Source: Saltatorellus ferox (lineage in GTDB: Bacteria > Planctomycetota > UBA1135 > GCA-002686595). Taken from it: a stretch of 64,000 bases of DNA. The stretch lies in contig CP036434.1 of NCBI GenBank assembly GCA_007751475.1, forward strand, positions 4,221,524-4,285,523, read 5' to 3'. The notes beneath the pieces were generated by a model. That model ran no database searches, was not told the DNA's origin, and was given only the letters and a program-made list of their open reading frames with translations. A program made the translations under genes and the position numbers. This document shows positions 26,565 to 36,161 of the stretch, piece by piece; positions within the stretch are counted from its first letter, which is position 1; the number at the start of each line of letters is the position of its first letter.

Positions 26565-27677
26565 CTAGCCGCCGATAGCACGACCCTCGGCCGCACGCGC
26601 CTCGTAGCGCTCGATCAGCCAATCGCGCCAGCGCTTCTCGTCGCGCCCGAACTCGTTCGTCCCCACGATCCAGCGCAGCGCGGGCACGATCGAATGGAAG
26701 GCGTCGATCGGCAGGGTCTGGACCACCTTACCCAGTCGATCCAGGGTCTCATCGCGCCGCGTGGGCGAGATCCGTACGGCACGTTCGAGGAGCGCAGCCA
26801 GGGGGGCGCCTCCGCGCTCGACCAGTTCCGCGAGTTCGACCGGCTCGACGAGGCTCGTCGGCACCCAGCCCGCCAGATCCGTCCGCCGGGTCCGCGGAAG
26901 ATCCTCCTCGCGCATGGGGAGCATCAGATCCCCCTCGCTCACCGTGCCGCCGTTGAACGTCACCTGCGTCTCCATCCGCGTGGCGATCGATCCAACCGGG
27001 ACCTCGACCGGGACCTCGGTCAAAAGCGCGCGAACCGTGCCCCGGGCCGGGATCTCCAGCCGGGTCCCACCTTCGAGCGCCCGGATCCGCGCCTCCCGCC
27101 GCTCGCCGCCGGTGCGCGGCTCGAGCGAGGCGCGCAGCACTTCGAGGCGCCCGGCTCCCGGCTCCAGCACGAGCGGCTGCGGCCACGTCGACTTCGCGAC
27201 GAGATAGATCTCGATGACCTCGGTCCCGGGCTTGCGCTCCAGCTCGAGTTCCATCTCGATCGCGGCCATACGCAGGCGCCCCTCGATCACGCGCTCGAAG
27301 CCCTCGGCCATCTTCAGCGCGGCCTGGACGTTCTCCGCGCTCGGAAGCTCGCCGCCCAGGGTTCGGGCCGCGATGTCGTCGTCTCGCTGGCGCGCCTCCG
27401 CCAGCGTCGGTGCCGTCGCGCGATCGACGGCCAGGCGCTGCTGGAGCCGCTGGAGCGTGGACCGGGCCACCAGGAGATCGTCGGACTCAAGAGCCGCCTC
27501 CAGCGCATCGAACGCCGCGGTATAGACCCTGTGAACCACGAGGCTCGCACCGCTCGACACGGTCTCCACCTCCAGGGTCACGGGCGACGGCGCCGATCCC
27601 GGAGTGCCATGGCACCCGGCGAACAGGGCGAGACCGAAGAGCGATACGAAACGGCGGGGGCAAGCGGGAACAACCAT
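26565..27677 (-). CDS. Lipoprotein of unknown function
   Basis: About 370 residues from ATG 27675-27677, where a lipoprotein signal begins (MVVPACPRRFVSLFGLALFAGC; lipobox LFAGC). The first 120 mature residues are helical. A central beta-rich part (MAAIEMELELERKPGTEVIE and following strands) is then followed by a C-terminal helical region ending WRDWLIERYEAR. No known domain is recognised. It sits between rpsA, with a terminator in between, and tyrS. Confidence 0.72.
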   Translation of the reverse strand: MVVPACPRRFVSLFGLALFAGCHGTPGSAPSPVTLEVETVSSGASLVVHRVYTAAFDALEAALESDDLLVARSTLQRLQQRLAVDRATAPTLAEARQRDDDIAARTLGGELPSAENVQAALKMAEGFERVIEGRLRMAAIEMELELERKPGTEVIEIYLVAKSTWPQPLVLEPGAGRLEVLRASLEPRTGGERREARIRALEGGTRLEIPARGTVRALLTEVPVEVPVGSIATRMETQVTFNGGTVSEGDLMLPMREEDLPRTRRTDLAGWVPTSLVEPVELAELVERGGAPLAALLERAVRISPTRRDETLDRLGKVVQTLPIDAFHSIVPALRWIVGTNEFGRDEKRWRDWLIERYEARAAEGRAIGG

Positions 27678-27720
27678 GGCGCAGCAGGGTAGCACCCCGC
27701 GGCGCCGTTGTTTCGGAACG

Positions 27721-27765
27721 CTCAAGAAAGAGGCGAGGGCGGCCATTGCCGTCCTCGCCTCTCTC
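27721..27765 (-). terminator. Intrinsic terminator of rpsA
   Basis: AGAGGCGAGG (27729-27738) and CCTCGCCTCT (27753-27762) form a perfect 10-bp stem, extended by a CGGC/GCCG core. Read on the minus strand it is followed by TTCTTGAG, a modest U-run. It lies 50 bp beyond the rpsA stop. Confidence 0.75.
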
Positions 27766-27817
27766 TTCAGGCAACCGCCCTTTCAGGCGGCAGCCATCGT
27801 GTCTTTACGGAAGCGAC

Positions 27818-29656
27818 CTACTCGGCCTTCTCTTCCACAGGTGCTTCGGCTGGAGCTTCTGCCGCAGCTTCGGCTGGAACTTCTGCCGCAGCTTCTGCCG
27901 CTGCTTCGGCCGGAGCAGCTTCAGCAGCCGGAGCCGCCGAGTCGTCGCCCGAGGCGTCCTCGGTCGCTTCTGCCGCCGGCTCCGGGGCCGGAAGGTTCTC
28001 GTTCTCGGCGAAGTCCGAGTGAACGAACGAGAGACCGATCTTCCGCTCCTCGATGTCGACGCGGATGATGCGAACCTCGACCTTCTGACCGGGCTGGAGG
28101 ATGTCCTCCGGCTTGGCCTCACGGTCGTCCGTCAGCTCCGAGATGTGGAGCAGACCTTCGAGGTCGTCGTCGAGCTTCACGAACACACCGAAGTTGGTGA
28201 TCTTCGTGACATAGCCGGAGAGGAGGTCGCCGACGTGGTAGTTCGCCGGGATCGTCTCGAGCCACGGGTCCGGGGTGAGCTGCTTCTTACCGAGGGCAAT
28301 CCGCTTCTTCTCCTTGTCGACCGAGAGGACGACGCACTGCAGGCGGTCGCCTTTCTTGACCATCTCGGACGGGTGCGCGACCTTCTTGGTCCACGACATG
28401 TCGGAGACGTGCAGGAGGCCGTCGATGCCCTCCTCGATCTCCACGAACGCGCCGTAGCTCGTGAGGTTGCGAACCGTGCCTTCGATGACCGTACCCATCG
28501 GGTAGTGCTCCTCGACGAGGTCCCAGGGGTTCGTCTCGGCCTGCTTCATGCCGAGCGAGATCTCCTGCTTCTGGTGGTTGAACTCCAGAACCACGACCTC
28601 GACCGGATCACCGGTCTTCACGAGCTCCGACGGGTGGTTGACGCGACGCGTCCACGACATCTCGGAGATGTGGACGAGGCCTTCGATGCCCTCCTCCAGC
28701 TTGACGAACGCACCGTAGGACATGATGTTGACCACCTCGCCCTTGTGCTTGCTGCCCGCGGGGTAGCGTGCTTCGACGCCGTCCCACGGCGACGCGGTCT
28801 TCTGCTTGAGACCGAGGGCGATGCGCTCGCGGTCGAAGTCGACGCGGAGGACCTGGACTTCCAGCTCCTGCTCCAGCTCGACCATCTCGCTGGGGTGGTT
28901 GATCCGGCCCCACGACATGTCGGTGATGTGGAGCAGACCGTCGATGCCGCCGAGGTCGACGAACACGCCGAAGTCGGCGATGTTCTTGACCGTACCCATG
29001 CGGATCTGGCCTTCGGTGATGTCCTTGAGCAGCGTCTCTTTCTGCTTCTGACGCTCTTCTTCGAGGAGCTTGCGCCGCGAAACGACGATGTTCATGCGCT
29101 CCGCATCGATCTTGATGATGCGCGCGCGCACCGGCTCGTCGATGAAGTCGGAGATGTCGTGCGTACGGCGCAGCGCGACCTGGCTCGCCGGGAGGAAGAC
29201 GTTGACGCCTTCGACGTCGACGAGCAATCCACCCTTGATCTTGCGCTGGACGATGCCCTGGACCTCGTCGCCCTCGGCGTACTTCTGGCTGACGTGCTCC
29301 CAGGCGCGGAGACGATCGGCGCGGCGCTTGGAGAGCACCGACATGTCGTTCTCGTCGAGGCCCTCGAAGTACACTTCGAACGACTCGCCCTTGAGCGGAA
29401 GGTTGTCGCCGAACTCGTTCAGCGAGATCTGACCTTCTGCCTTGCCGCCGACGTCCATGATGACGAGGCCGGTGCGCTCGTCGACGGAGTCGACCTTCGC
29501 CATCACGATCTGGCCGGGGCGGATATCGACGATGGACTCGTTCAGGCTTTCTGAGAGTTCCTCGAGGGACTTGTCGCCGAAGTTCTCGGCAACCCTCCGC
29601 TCAAGCTCAGCTGGATCGAGTTCGTACTTGCGGACGCGGCGTGAAGCGACGGCCAT
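27818..29656 (-). CDS. rpsA: 30S ribosomal protein S1
   Basis: A 612-residue S1 with six S1 (OB-fold) domains: the first two are divergent, and domains 3-6 carry the repeating G-x-V-x-x-I-x-x-[FY]-G-[AV]-F-V pattern (GTVKNIADFGVFVDLGGIDG, GEVVNIMSYGAFVKLEEGIE, GTVRNLTSYGAFVEIEEGID, GYVTKITNFGVFVKLDDDLE). S1 brings mRNA to the 30S subunit. The C-terminal 60 residues are an Ala/Glu/Pro low-complexity tail encoded by imperfect short repeats (27830-27950), longer than in E. coli S1. Start ATG 29654-29656. Confidence 0.96.
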   Translation of the reverse strand: MAVASRRVRKYELDPAELERRVAENFGDKSLEELSESLNESIVDIRPGQIVMAKVDSVDERTGLVIMDVGGKAEGQISLNEFGDNLPLKGESFEVYFEGLDENDMSVLSKRRADRLRAWEHVSQKYAEGDEVQGIVQRKIKGGLLVDVEGVNVFLPASQVALRRTHDISDFIDEPVRARIIKIDAERMNIVVSRRKLLEEERQKQKETLLKDITEGQIRMGTVKNIADFGVFVDLGGIDGLLHITDMSWGRINHPSEMVELEQELEVQVLRVDFDRERIALGLKQKTASPWDGVEARYPAGSKHKGEVVNIMSYGAFVKLEEGIEGLVHISEMSWTRRVNHPSELVKTGDPVEVVVLEFNHQKQEISLGMKQAETNPWDLVEEHYPMGTVIEGTVRNLTSYGAFVEIEEGIDGLLHVSDMSWTKKVAHPSEMVKKGDRLQCVVLSVDKEKKRIALGKKQLTPDPWLETIPANYHVGDLLSGYVTKITNFGVFVKLDDDLEGLLHISELTDDREAKPEDILQPGQKVEVRIIRVDIEERKIGLSFVHSDFAENENLPAPEPAAEATEDASGDDSAAPAAEAAPAEAAAEAAAEVPAEAAAEAPAEAPVEEKAE

Positions 29657-30050
29657 GGGGAAGGAGTGGGGTTTCTGTGTTCGAGGGACGCTGGTCTCCT
29701 CTTCACCCCGTCGGCCGAAGCTGGAGGGTGAGGCCGCGGAGGGCCGGGAGTCCGGGTGGGGGCACGCGCGGGCCCCGACGGATCGGGGCGGCGGCTCATC
29801 ACCTGCGAGGCGGGCGCTGGCTCACGCGCGATGGCGCGGAGTGGATGATGAAAAGCGCAGTCAGCCTGGCGGCAGTCTCAGGAACGGGGCCAATGGAAAA
29901 GGCGAACGGGGCGCACCCCCGCGGGCGGTAAGCTGATCGGGGTGGACGATTCCAGCCCCACGGCGAGCACCAGTCAAATGGCCTCGCCGCCGAAGCGCCG
30001 CCTACGAGGCGCTCCAGGTTGCCTTTCGGCCGAAGTGTTGTACGCCTTGA
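29657..30050. other. Gene-free spacer between rpsA and the orphan gene
   Basis: These 394 bp separate divergent genes and must hold the rpsA promoter. Open frames here are short and Arg/Pro-rich. I see no repeat, RNA or clear promoter match. The orphan gene's start is uncertain, but a TGA at 30048-30050 in its frame bars extension into this spacer. Confidence 0.5.
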
Positions 30051-33000
30051 GTGCCTCGAACGCACCCTCCAGGCCCCGGAAACCGGGCAGACGAGGGCAA
30101 AACGGCCCCGAATCCATCGCCTTTGACCCACGACGACGAAGAACCGAAAGCCCGGAATCGACGCGGCGATCGTCGCCCGGGCAAGACCCGAGGCGCCGAA
30201 GGTGCGGCCAGGCTCTACCTGGCGGACGGCCTGGGTTGGCTAGCGGGGTACCCGTACGGTCCCCCGTCCGGAGGCGCCGACGACCGCGTGATCCCCTGGC
30301 GAGCGCGTCCCAGGTCCAACGGCGCGTGGCAGGACCTGACGCTCGACCGGGAGCGACTGCGCGCCAGCTTCTACACGCTGCGCGGCGCCCCGCGAAAGTT
30401 CCCCCGCGTCCTGGAGAGCGTGGTGGGCGACCTCGCGGCCTGGTCGACCCGCGTGGAGGAGCGCCTTCGCCAGCTCCAGAGCGCTGTCCACGAAGGGGAT
30501 CCCGTACTCGCCCCAAGGAGCTCGGCGGCCCCCTGGCCCGAACTCGAATGCCTCGCCTGGGATGACGACGACCTGCGAGAGCGCGGAACCCTGACGCTGC
30601 AGCGCTGGGCCGCACCGCTTCTCATGCTGAGGAGTTCGCCGGGAGAGGACCTCTCGACCCGATTCGCGATGGAGGTCCTGGCAACCGGTGGGAATCCGGA
30701 TCGCCTGGAAACGGCTCGCCTCCTTCTCGCGCAGCCCGGCGCCTTCGACACCAGGACCCGAAGCGGAGGCGCCCCCGCGGCGCTCCAGGCCCTGGTGACC
30801 CCGCGGGCCACGTTCTCCGCAGGCCGAGACCCCAGCGGCTTCGACCCCCTGGATCTCGGGCCGCGGCAGGCGGGTGACTCCATGGGAACCGAGCTCGTTC
30901 GCTTCCTGCTCGAAGAGCGCGACGCGACGGCCCGGGACCTGGTCCTGGGGTCACTCTCTGGACTCCACGTCCAGGAGTGGGCGGCCTGGTGGGACGGCGT
31001 GGGCTCGCTCCGGGAGGAGGCCGCGGTGCTGACGACGCTCTGGAAAGACGCTGCACGGTCGACTCGCGCGCTCCGGGACCTCTCCCGGCTCATCGCAGAT
31101 CGCGCGCGAGTCCTCCTGAACGAGGTTCCCCGTGGACTTGAAGTCCCATCGTTCGCCGCGTCCGCGAGGAGAGTCTCGGCCCAGCGGGACGCAGACGTTC
31201 TCCGATCCATCCAGGGCTGCCTCGATCGCCTTCCGGATTCACCGTCCGATTTCCCCGCCGCTCGATCCCTCTTCCTCGACGCCGCCGGGAGGCCGCTGAG
31301 CTCGCTCGGCGAAGGTCGCCGGGCCGCGCTCCTCGACGGTCTAGCGCAGCGACTCGGCGGCCCGGTGGGCCGCGCGCTCCCGAATGCGCGACGCCTCGCC
31401 GCGGCTCACTTCGTGGCAGAAACGGCTCTGGAATTCGAATGGCGCTCGGATGAGGTTCCCTGGGAGCACGCGGAGGACGTCCTCGATGCCGCGTTCGAGC
31501 TGGCTTCCGAGGCCTCGAGCGACGCATGGGTCCGTCGCGCCCTCGGTGACTGGCGGTTCAGCGGCGCGTTCGAAGGCCTCGCGATCGCAGTCCGCGACCC
31601 GCGTCAGCTCGCGGAATTTGCGCGAGCGAATCTGCATCGATGCACGTGGGACAGCGCGGCGGTGGCCGCCTACCTGGCCCACGACGCTGCCGCCCTGGAG
31701 ACGGAGTACTGGCAGGCGTGGGCAGCGCTGGAGGAGCGGAGCGACTCGGGGGTGCGCAAGCTTCGCCGCGTGTGCCGCGATCCCCTCATGCTGGACGAGC
31801 TGCGTCTGGCGTTCCGAGCGGGGGTCGAGCGCGCCGATCTGGCGCGATTCGCTCGCCTCTGGGTCCGGAAAGAAAAAGCCGATCGCGGCCAGGCCAGCCC
31901 GCCGCCCGCGCCGAGAAACGCCAGCGCCACCGAGCTGGAGGACCTCTGCGCCTGGATTCCCACGGGCCTGGTTCCCGCGGCCCAGGGACTGCTGGCCCAC
32001 GCCGACATCGCCGCCTTACAGCGCGCGCTTGCTCCTACTCTGGTGGATCCCGCGGCCTTGCGCGACGAGCTGCTCGCGATCGAACGGCTGCTGAAGGACG
32101 AGGACCTGAGCCCGGTCAAGCGGCCGTCCCTCGAGCGCAGGCGTGCGATGCTTCGCGCGCGAATCGACGGTCGGTCGACGCTCGATCCAGGGGACTTTGA
32201 GGCATGCCGCGCGAGACTCGAATCGGCCGCCATTCGCGCTCGATTCCGGCGCTGGCTGGGAGAGCTCCAGGCTTCCACCACGGCCGCGCTTTCCGAGCGA
32301 GCGCGCACCGCGATCGACTGGTCGCAGGATCGACAGGCCGAACTCGTGGTCGCCGGGATCGAAGCGCTCCCTGGCCCCACGCGCGCACTCGGCTATCGCC
32401 TGCTCGAAGAGCGCGCGGGCCCTCGACCGTGGGACCTCCGCGACGAGCCGGCCAACCGAGCCTGGCGCGACGAAGCCGAGGCCCGCGGCCTTCGACTGGA
32501 GCGATGGTTTTCGGCAGGCGAGTTCCAGCTCGGTCAAGATGTACCTGAGACCACCGCACTCCGCTTCGCCGTCGAAGGCGACCCCCTAGAGATCATGAAG
32601 ATGGGGCTCTGGTTCGACACCTGCCTGTCGCCAGGCAACGTCAACTTCTTCTCGACGACGGCGAACGCCGCCGATGCCAACAAGCAGTTGCTCGTCGGGC
32701 GAGATGCGAACGGAACGGCCCAGGCGCGATGCCTCCTGGCGATCACCGACAGCTGGCACCTCATGGGGTTTCACCTGTACGCGCACACGAAAGGCAGCGT
32801 GCTCACGGCGAGCGTTCGCGGGCTGGTGCTGGAGCTAGCGCGGTCGATCGGGATCCCGCCCGCGCCCACGGGCCGCGTCCGCACCCTCGTCGCCCCCGCC
32901 TGGTACGACGACGGGCCCGTCGATCTCACGGGACAGCTCGCGCGCCTTCAGGAGGGCGGCGACCTGGAAGCCAGCCTGAAACGCTCCCCCACGACGGCGG

Positions 33001-33461
33001 CCTTCCACCTGACCGCGGACGGTCTCGGCCTCGACGTCCTGGAGGCGTCCCTCGAACAAGTCCTGTCCCAGCCGGTCTTTTCGCAAAGCCCGGACCGAAC
33101 CGCTTCGTTCGCCCCGCTGCTCGTGGACCGACGTCTTCCGGGCGCACTGGCCATTCGATTGATCTCCCTCCTCGCCGAATCCCATTCGGACCTCGCCCGA
33201 TCGTTGCTCCGCGAGTTCCTCCGTCGAAGGCGCCTTTCACGGCTGGGGCTCGGCTACTACCAGGACCTCGAGCTGGCGAGTGCCCTGAGGCGACTCGGCG
33301 AGCCAGGGCAGGCGCTCCGACTCCTTCGCGCTCATGAGAACGCGTACGACCGGACCTGGCGGCACGAGGAGATGGCGCGCTCTTTGGAGGCGCTCGGGCG
33401 GAGCGATCAGGCAGCCGAGATCTGGCGAGAGCTGGAAGAGCAGCGACAGAGAGACGCATGA
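30051..33461 (+). CDS. Large cytoplasmic orphan protein
   Basis: A 1136-residue soluble protein with no signal or membrane segment. The GTG at 30051 is the first possible start, directly after an in-frame TGA; a TTG at 30123 is an alternative. Residues 60-830 are Arg/Leu/Glu-rich helices, probably HEAT- or TPR-like. Residues about 845-970 form a compact, motif-rich domain: MGLWFDTCLSPGNVNFFSTT, then ANAADANKQLLVGRD and ARCLLAITDSWHLMGFHLY. The invariant-looking Cys, Asn-Phe-Phe-Ser and Asp-x-Asn-Lys residues suggest a binding or catalytic site. The C-terminal 60 residues resemble a TPR. I recognise no named family. Confidence 0.75.
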   Translation: MPRTHPPGPGNRADEGKTAPNPSPLTHDDEEPKARNRRGDRRPGKTRGAEGAARLYLADGLGWLAGYPYGPPSGGADDRVIPWRARPRSNGAWQDLTLDRERLRASFYTLRGAPRKFPRVLESVVGDLAAWSTRVEERLRQLQSAVHEGDPVLAPRSSAAPWPELECLAWDDDDLRERGTLTLQRWAAPLLMLRSSPGEDLSTRFAMEVLATGGNPDRLETARLLLAQPGAFDTRTRSGGAPAALQALVTPRATFSAGRDPSGFDPLDLGPRQAGDSMGTELVRFLLEERDATARDLVLGSLSGLHVQEWAAWWDGVGSLREEAAVLTTLWKDAARSTRALRDLSRLIADRARVLLNEVPRGLEVPSFAASARRVSAQRDADVLRSIQGCLDRLPDSPSDFPAARSLFLDAAGRPLSSLGEGRRAALLDGLAQRLGGPVGRALPNARRLAAAHFVAETALEFEWRSDEVPWEHAEDVLDAAFELASEASSDAWVRRALGDWRFSGAFEGLAIAVRDPRQLAEFARANLHRCTWDSAAVAAYLAHDAAALETEYWQAWAALEERSDSGVRKLRRVCRDPLMLDELRLAFRAGVERADLARFARLWVRKEKADRGQASPPPAPRNASATELEDLCAWIPTGLVPAAQGLLAHADIAALQRALAPTLVDPAALRDELLAIERLLKDEDLSPVKRPSLERRRAMLRARIDGRSTLDPGDFEACRARLESAAIRARFRRWLGELQASTTAALSERARTAIDWSQDRQAELVVAGIEALPGPTRALGYRLLEERAGPRPWDLRDEPANRAWRDEAEARGLRLERWFSAGEFQLGQDVPETTALRFAVEGDPLEIMKMGLWFDTCLSPGNVNFFSTTANAADANKQLLVGRDANGTAQARCLLAITDSWHLMGFHLYAHTKGSVLTASVRGLVLELARSIGIPPAPTGRVRTLVAPAWYDDGPVDLTGQLARLQEGGDLEASLKRSPTTAAFHLTADGLGLDVLEASLEQVLSQPVFSQSPDRTASFAPLLVDRRLPGALAIRLISLLAESHSDLARSLLREFLRRRRLSRLGLGYYQDLELASALRRLGEPGQALRLLRAHENAYDRTWRHEEMARSLEALGRSDQAAEIWRELEEQRQRDA

Positions 33462-33571
33462 AGGTCGTCCAGGAATGGGAGTCCCGGGAAATCGAGCGCG
33501 GTGCAGCGCCCTGGTCCCGGTCAAAAACCGAGGGGCGGGCGGCCGCCGATGGGTAACCTTGGGACCAGCGA

Positions 33572-33597
33572 GCGGGCGACTTCCCCGCCCTTCCTTT
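33572..33597 (+). terminator. Weak terminator-like hairpin
   Basis: GGGCG (33574-33578) and CGCCC (33586-33590) form a 5-bp stem followed by TTCCTTTC. It lies 113 bp after the orphan gene and 20 bp before the hydrolase start, so it could end the upstream transcript. Confidence 0.35.
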
Positions 33598-33616
33598 CAC
33601 CTCTGCGCCCTCTTCG

Positions 33617-36160
33617 ATGAACCGTTCGATTCTGGCGATCCACGCCGTGGCTCTCTTCGCAGCGTCGGTCACGCTGGCTCCTTCCTCTGCGACCGCGACG
33701 CCGCTCTTGCGTTCGAGCGCCCAGGGTGCATCGCTGGACCAGGTCGGGGTTCCGTTCTGCCCTGGGGACGGCTGCCCGTGTGGCAACGAATCAGCGAATA
33801 GCGGCTGCGGCAACGATGGCTTCGACCAGGACCTCACGACGGGCGCCCTGCTCTCGAGCGCGGGGACCGGGGACGTGGTGGCGGACGACCTCGAGATCCT
33901 CATCTCCGGCATCGCACCGGGCGCGGCGACCGTCCTGTTCATGGGATCGCCCGCGAACTCGGTGCGCAACGGCGACGGACTGCTCTGCATCGGCGCCGGA
34001 TCCTCGGGGCTCTACCGCTTTCCGATCCGGACCGCGGACAGCGCTGGCACCGTCACCTACGGCCAGATCGTGGCCACCTCGCAGGCCTTTGGCGCGGGCG
34101 CGCTCCAGCCCGGCGACACGCGCGCGTTCCAGGCGTTCTACCGCGACGCCATGGGACCCTGCGGCGCGGCCTTCAACGCGACGAGCGCGCTGAGCGTGAC
34201 GTTCAGCGCTGCGACACCGACACGCCCGGTCGAGGTCGAGATGGGCGGTCGGCCCCTCGCGCAGTTCCCCCACTTCGAGCGCGTCGACGCGCTCAACGAA
34301 GGCGACACCCTCTCCCTGACCCTCGACGGAACACCGATCGCCCAGTCGACGGGGATGAACGTCGACATCTACGTGGTCGCCGCGCGCTCCGCCCGCGAGT
34401 GGGCGCTCGATGCCACGCTCGTCGATGCACGCGGGAGCGCCCAGGCGATCGCCGTGATCGGCGGCGCTGCCACGAACGCGATCTTCACGCTCGACGCGGG
34501 CACGCTCACCGGTACGCCTGCGCCGGGACCGGGCGGGGATCGAGTGGGAACGGCCTACGATCTCGTCGTCGACGTCGATCGCGATGGCTTGCTCGGGCCC
34601 GGCGACCTCATCGATGGCGGCGGTGACGAGCCTGCGCTCATCATCGCCAGGGACACCGTGCAGCCGTCCCAGCACGCGGTCACCTCCGTGCTCTTCAACG
34701 GCGGAAGCCTGCGTCGCCAGAAGATCTACTATCCCTCGGACATCGCCACCATGGGCGCCGTACCGCTCGTCGTGGTGAGCCACGGGAACGGGCACAACTA
34801 CCAGTGGTACGACTACATCGGCGAGCACCTCGCGTCCTACGGCTACGTGGTGATGAGCCACGAGAACAACACCATGCCGGGGATCGAGAGCGCCTCGCTC
34901 ACCACGCTCGTGAACACGGACCTCTTCCTGGCCGAACTCGGGACGATCGCGGGCGGCGTACTCGACGGCCACGTCGATGCCCGCAACATCGCCTGGATCG
35001 GCCACAGCCGCGGGGCCGAGGGCGTGGCCCGCGCGTACCAGCGTCTGACGCTCCAGGAGTACGTGCCCGACCACTACGGAGCCAGCGACATTCGCCTGAT
35101 CTCCAGCATGGCGCCTACGGTCTTCCTGGGCCTGAACCTCTCGAATCCGCGAGGCGTTCCCTACCACGTCTGGACCGGAAGCGCCGACGACGACGTGACC
35201 GGCGCCGCGGGGAGCAGCGGCATCGTTCGCTCTTTCGTCCTCCATGAGCGTGCAGCCGGCGAGCGCATGGTGACCGCGCTGCATGGCGCGGGGCACGCGG
35301 TGTTCCACGACGAAGGCCATGGCGGCCGGGTGGCCGACGGCCCGTGCTTGCTCACCTTCAACGAGGCCCACCAGATCATCCGTGCCCACTTCACGGCCCT
35401 GATGGCCCACTACCTCCGCCGCGAGCCCGGCGTGAAGGACTTCTTCTGGAGACAGTACGAGTCGTTCGCGCCCATCGGCCGACCGCAGTCGTCGTGCGTC
35501 ACGGTCAACCTCGAATATCGGGACTCCCCTCTCGCGGGGAACTTCTTCGTGGAGGACACCCAAACGAATCCCGATGAATTCCTCTCCAGCTCTGGAGGCG
35601 CGGTGAGCTTCGACGTGACCGACCTCACCGAGGAGCGCCTGCGGGACACGAACGGCTCGATGAGCGCCGGTACGTCCGATCGCTTCAACGGGATGAGCCG
35701 CGTCAAGGGCAACCTGGATGACTCACGCGGCATCACCTTCCGCTGGGACGCGCCCTCCTTTCTGCGCTACGAGGTGCCGAGCGGCGCCCGCGACCTCCGC
35801 GGCGGGCGGTTCCTTTCGTTCCGCGCGACCCAGGTCACGCGCGAGGCGGGAACGGTCGCCGCGCTGGAGGACCTCGACTTCGAGGTCTCCCTGATCGACG
35901 GCGCCGGACGGTCGAGCACCATCGCCATCGGAGCCTACGGCGGCGGCATCGAGGAACCCTACCAGCGAACCGGTGACGGCACAGGTGTCGGCTGGTCCAA
36001 CGAGTTCGAGACCATTCGCATTCGCTTGAACGACTTCTCCATGGACGGCAGCGCGCTCGATCTCTCCGATATCGCGGCGATCCAGTTCGACTTCGGCAGG
36101 CCAGGTCTGCCGACGGAAGGACACCTCGGCTTCGACGACCTCCACATCACGGCTCGCTGA
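33617..36160 (+). CDS. Secreted alpha/beta hydrolase with N-terminal Cys-rich domain
   Basis: An 847-residue exported protein (signal MNRSILAIHAVALFAASVTL). Residues about 47-200 form the Cys-rich beta domain shared with two neighbours: FCPGDGCPCGNES, GDGLLCIG and FQAFYRDAMGPCGAAFN. The middle (370-620) is an alpha/beta hydrolase of the chlorophyllase/PET-hydrolase type, with oxyanion VVVSHGNG, nucleophile elbow GHSRGAEG, acid near SADDDVTG and a His in GAGHAVFHDEGHGG. The C-terminal 200 residues are a beta-sandwich resembling a carbohydrate-binding or galactose-binding-like domain (LGFDDLHITAR). It probably hydrolyses an ester outside the cell. Confidence 0.85.
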   Translation: MNRSILAIHAVALFAASVTLAPSSATATPLLRSSAQGASLDQVGVPFCPGDGCPCGNESANSGCGNDGFDQDLTTGALLSSAGTGDVVADDLEILISGIAPGAATVLFMGSPANSVRNGDGLLCIGAGSSGLYRFPIRTADSAGTVTYGQIVATSQAFGAGALQPGDTRAFQAFYRDAMGPCGAAFNATSALSVTFSAATPTRPVEVEMGGRPLAQFPHFERVDALNEGDTLSLTLDGTPIAQSTGMNVDIYVVAARSAREWALDATLVDARGSAQAIAVIGGAATNAIFTLDAGTLTGTPAPGPGGDRVGTAYDLVVDVDRDGLLGPGDLIDGGGDEPALIIARDTVQPSQHAVTSVLFNGGSLRRQKIYYPSDIATMGAVPLVVVSHGNGHNYQWYDYIGEHLASYGYVVMSHENNTMPGIESASLTTLVNTDLFLAELGTIAGGVLDGHVDARNIAWIGHSRGAEGVARAYQRLTLQEYVPDHYGASDIRLISSMAPTVFLGLNLSNPRGVPYHVWTGSADDDVTGAAGSSGIVRSFVLHERAAGERMVTALHGAGHAVFHDEGHGGRVADGPCLLTFNEAHQIIRAHFTALMAHYLRREPGVKDFFWRQYESFAPIGRPQSSCVTVNLEYRDSPLAGNFFVEDTQTNPDEFLSSSGGAVSFDVTDLTEERLRDTNGSMSAGTSDRFNGMSRVKGNLDDSRGITFRWDAPSFLRYEVPSGARDLRGGRFLSFRATQVTREAGTVAALEDLDFEVSLIDGAGRSSTIAIGAYGGGIEEPYQRTGDGTGVGWSNEFETIRIRLNDFSMDGSALDLSDIAAIQFDFGRPGLPTEGHLGFDDLHITAR

Positions 36161-36161
36161 C

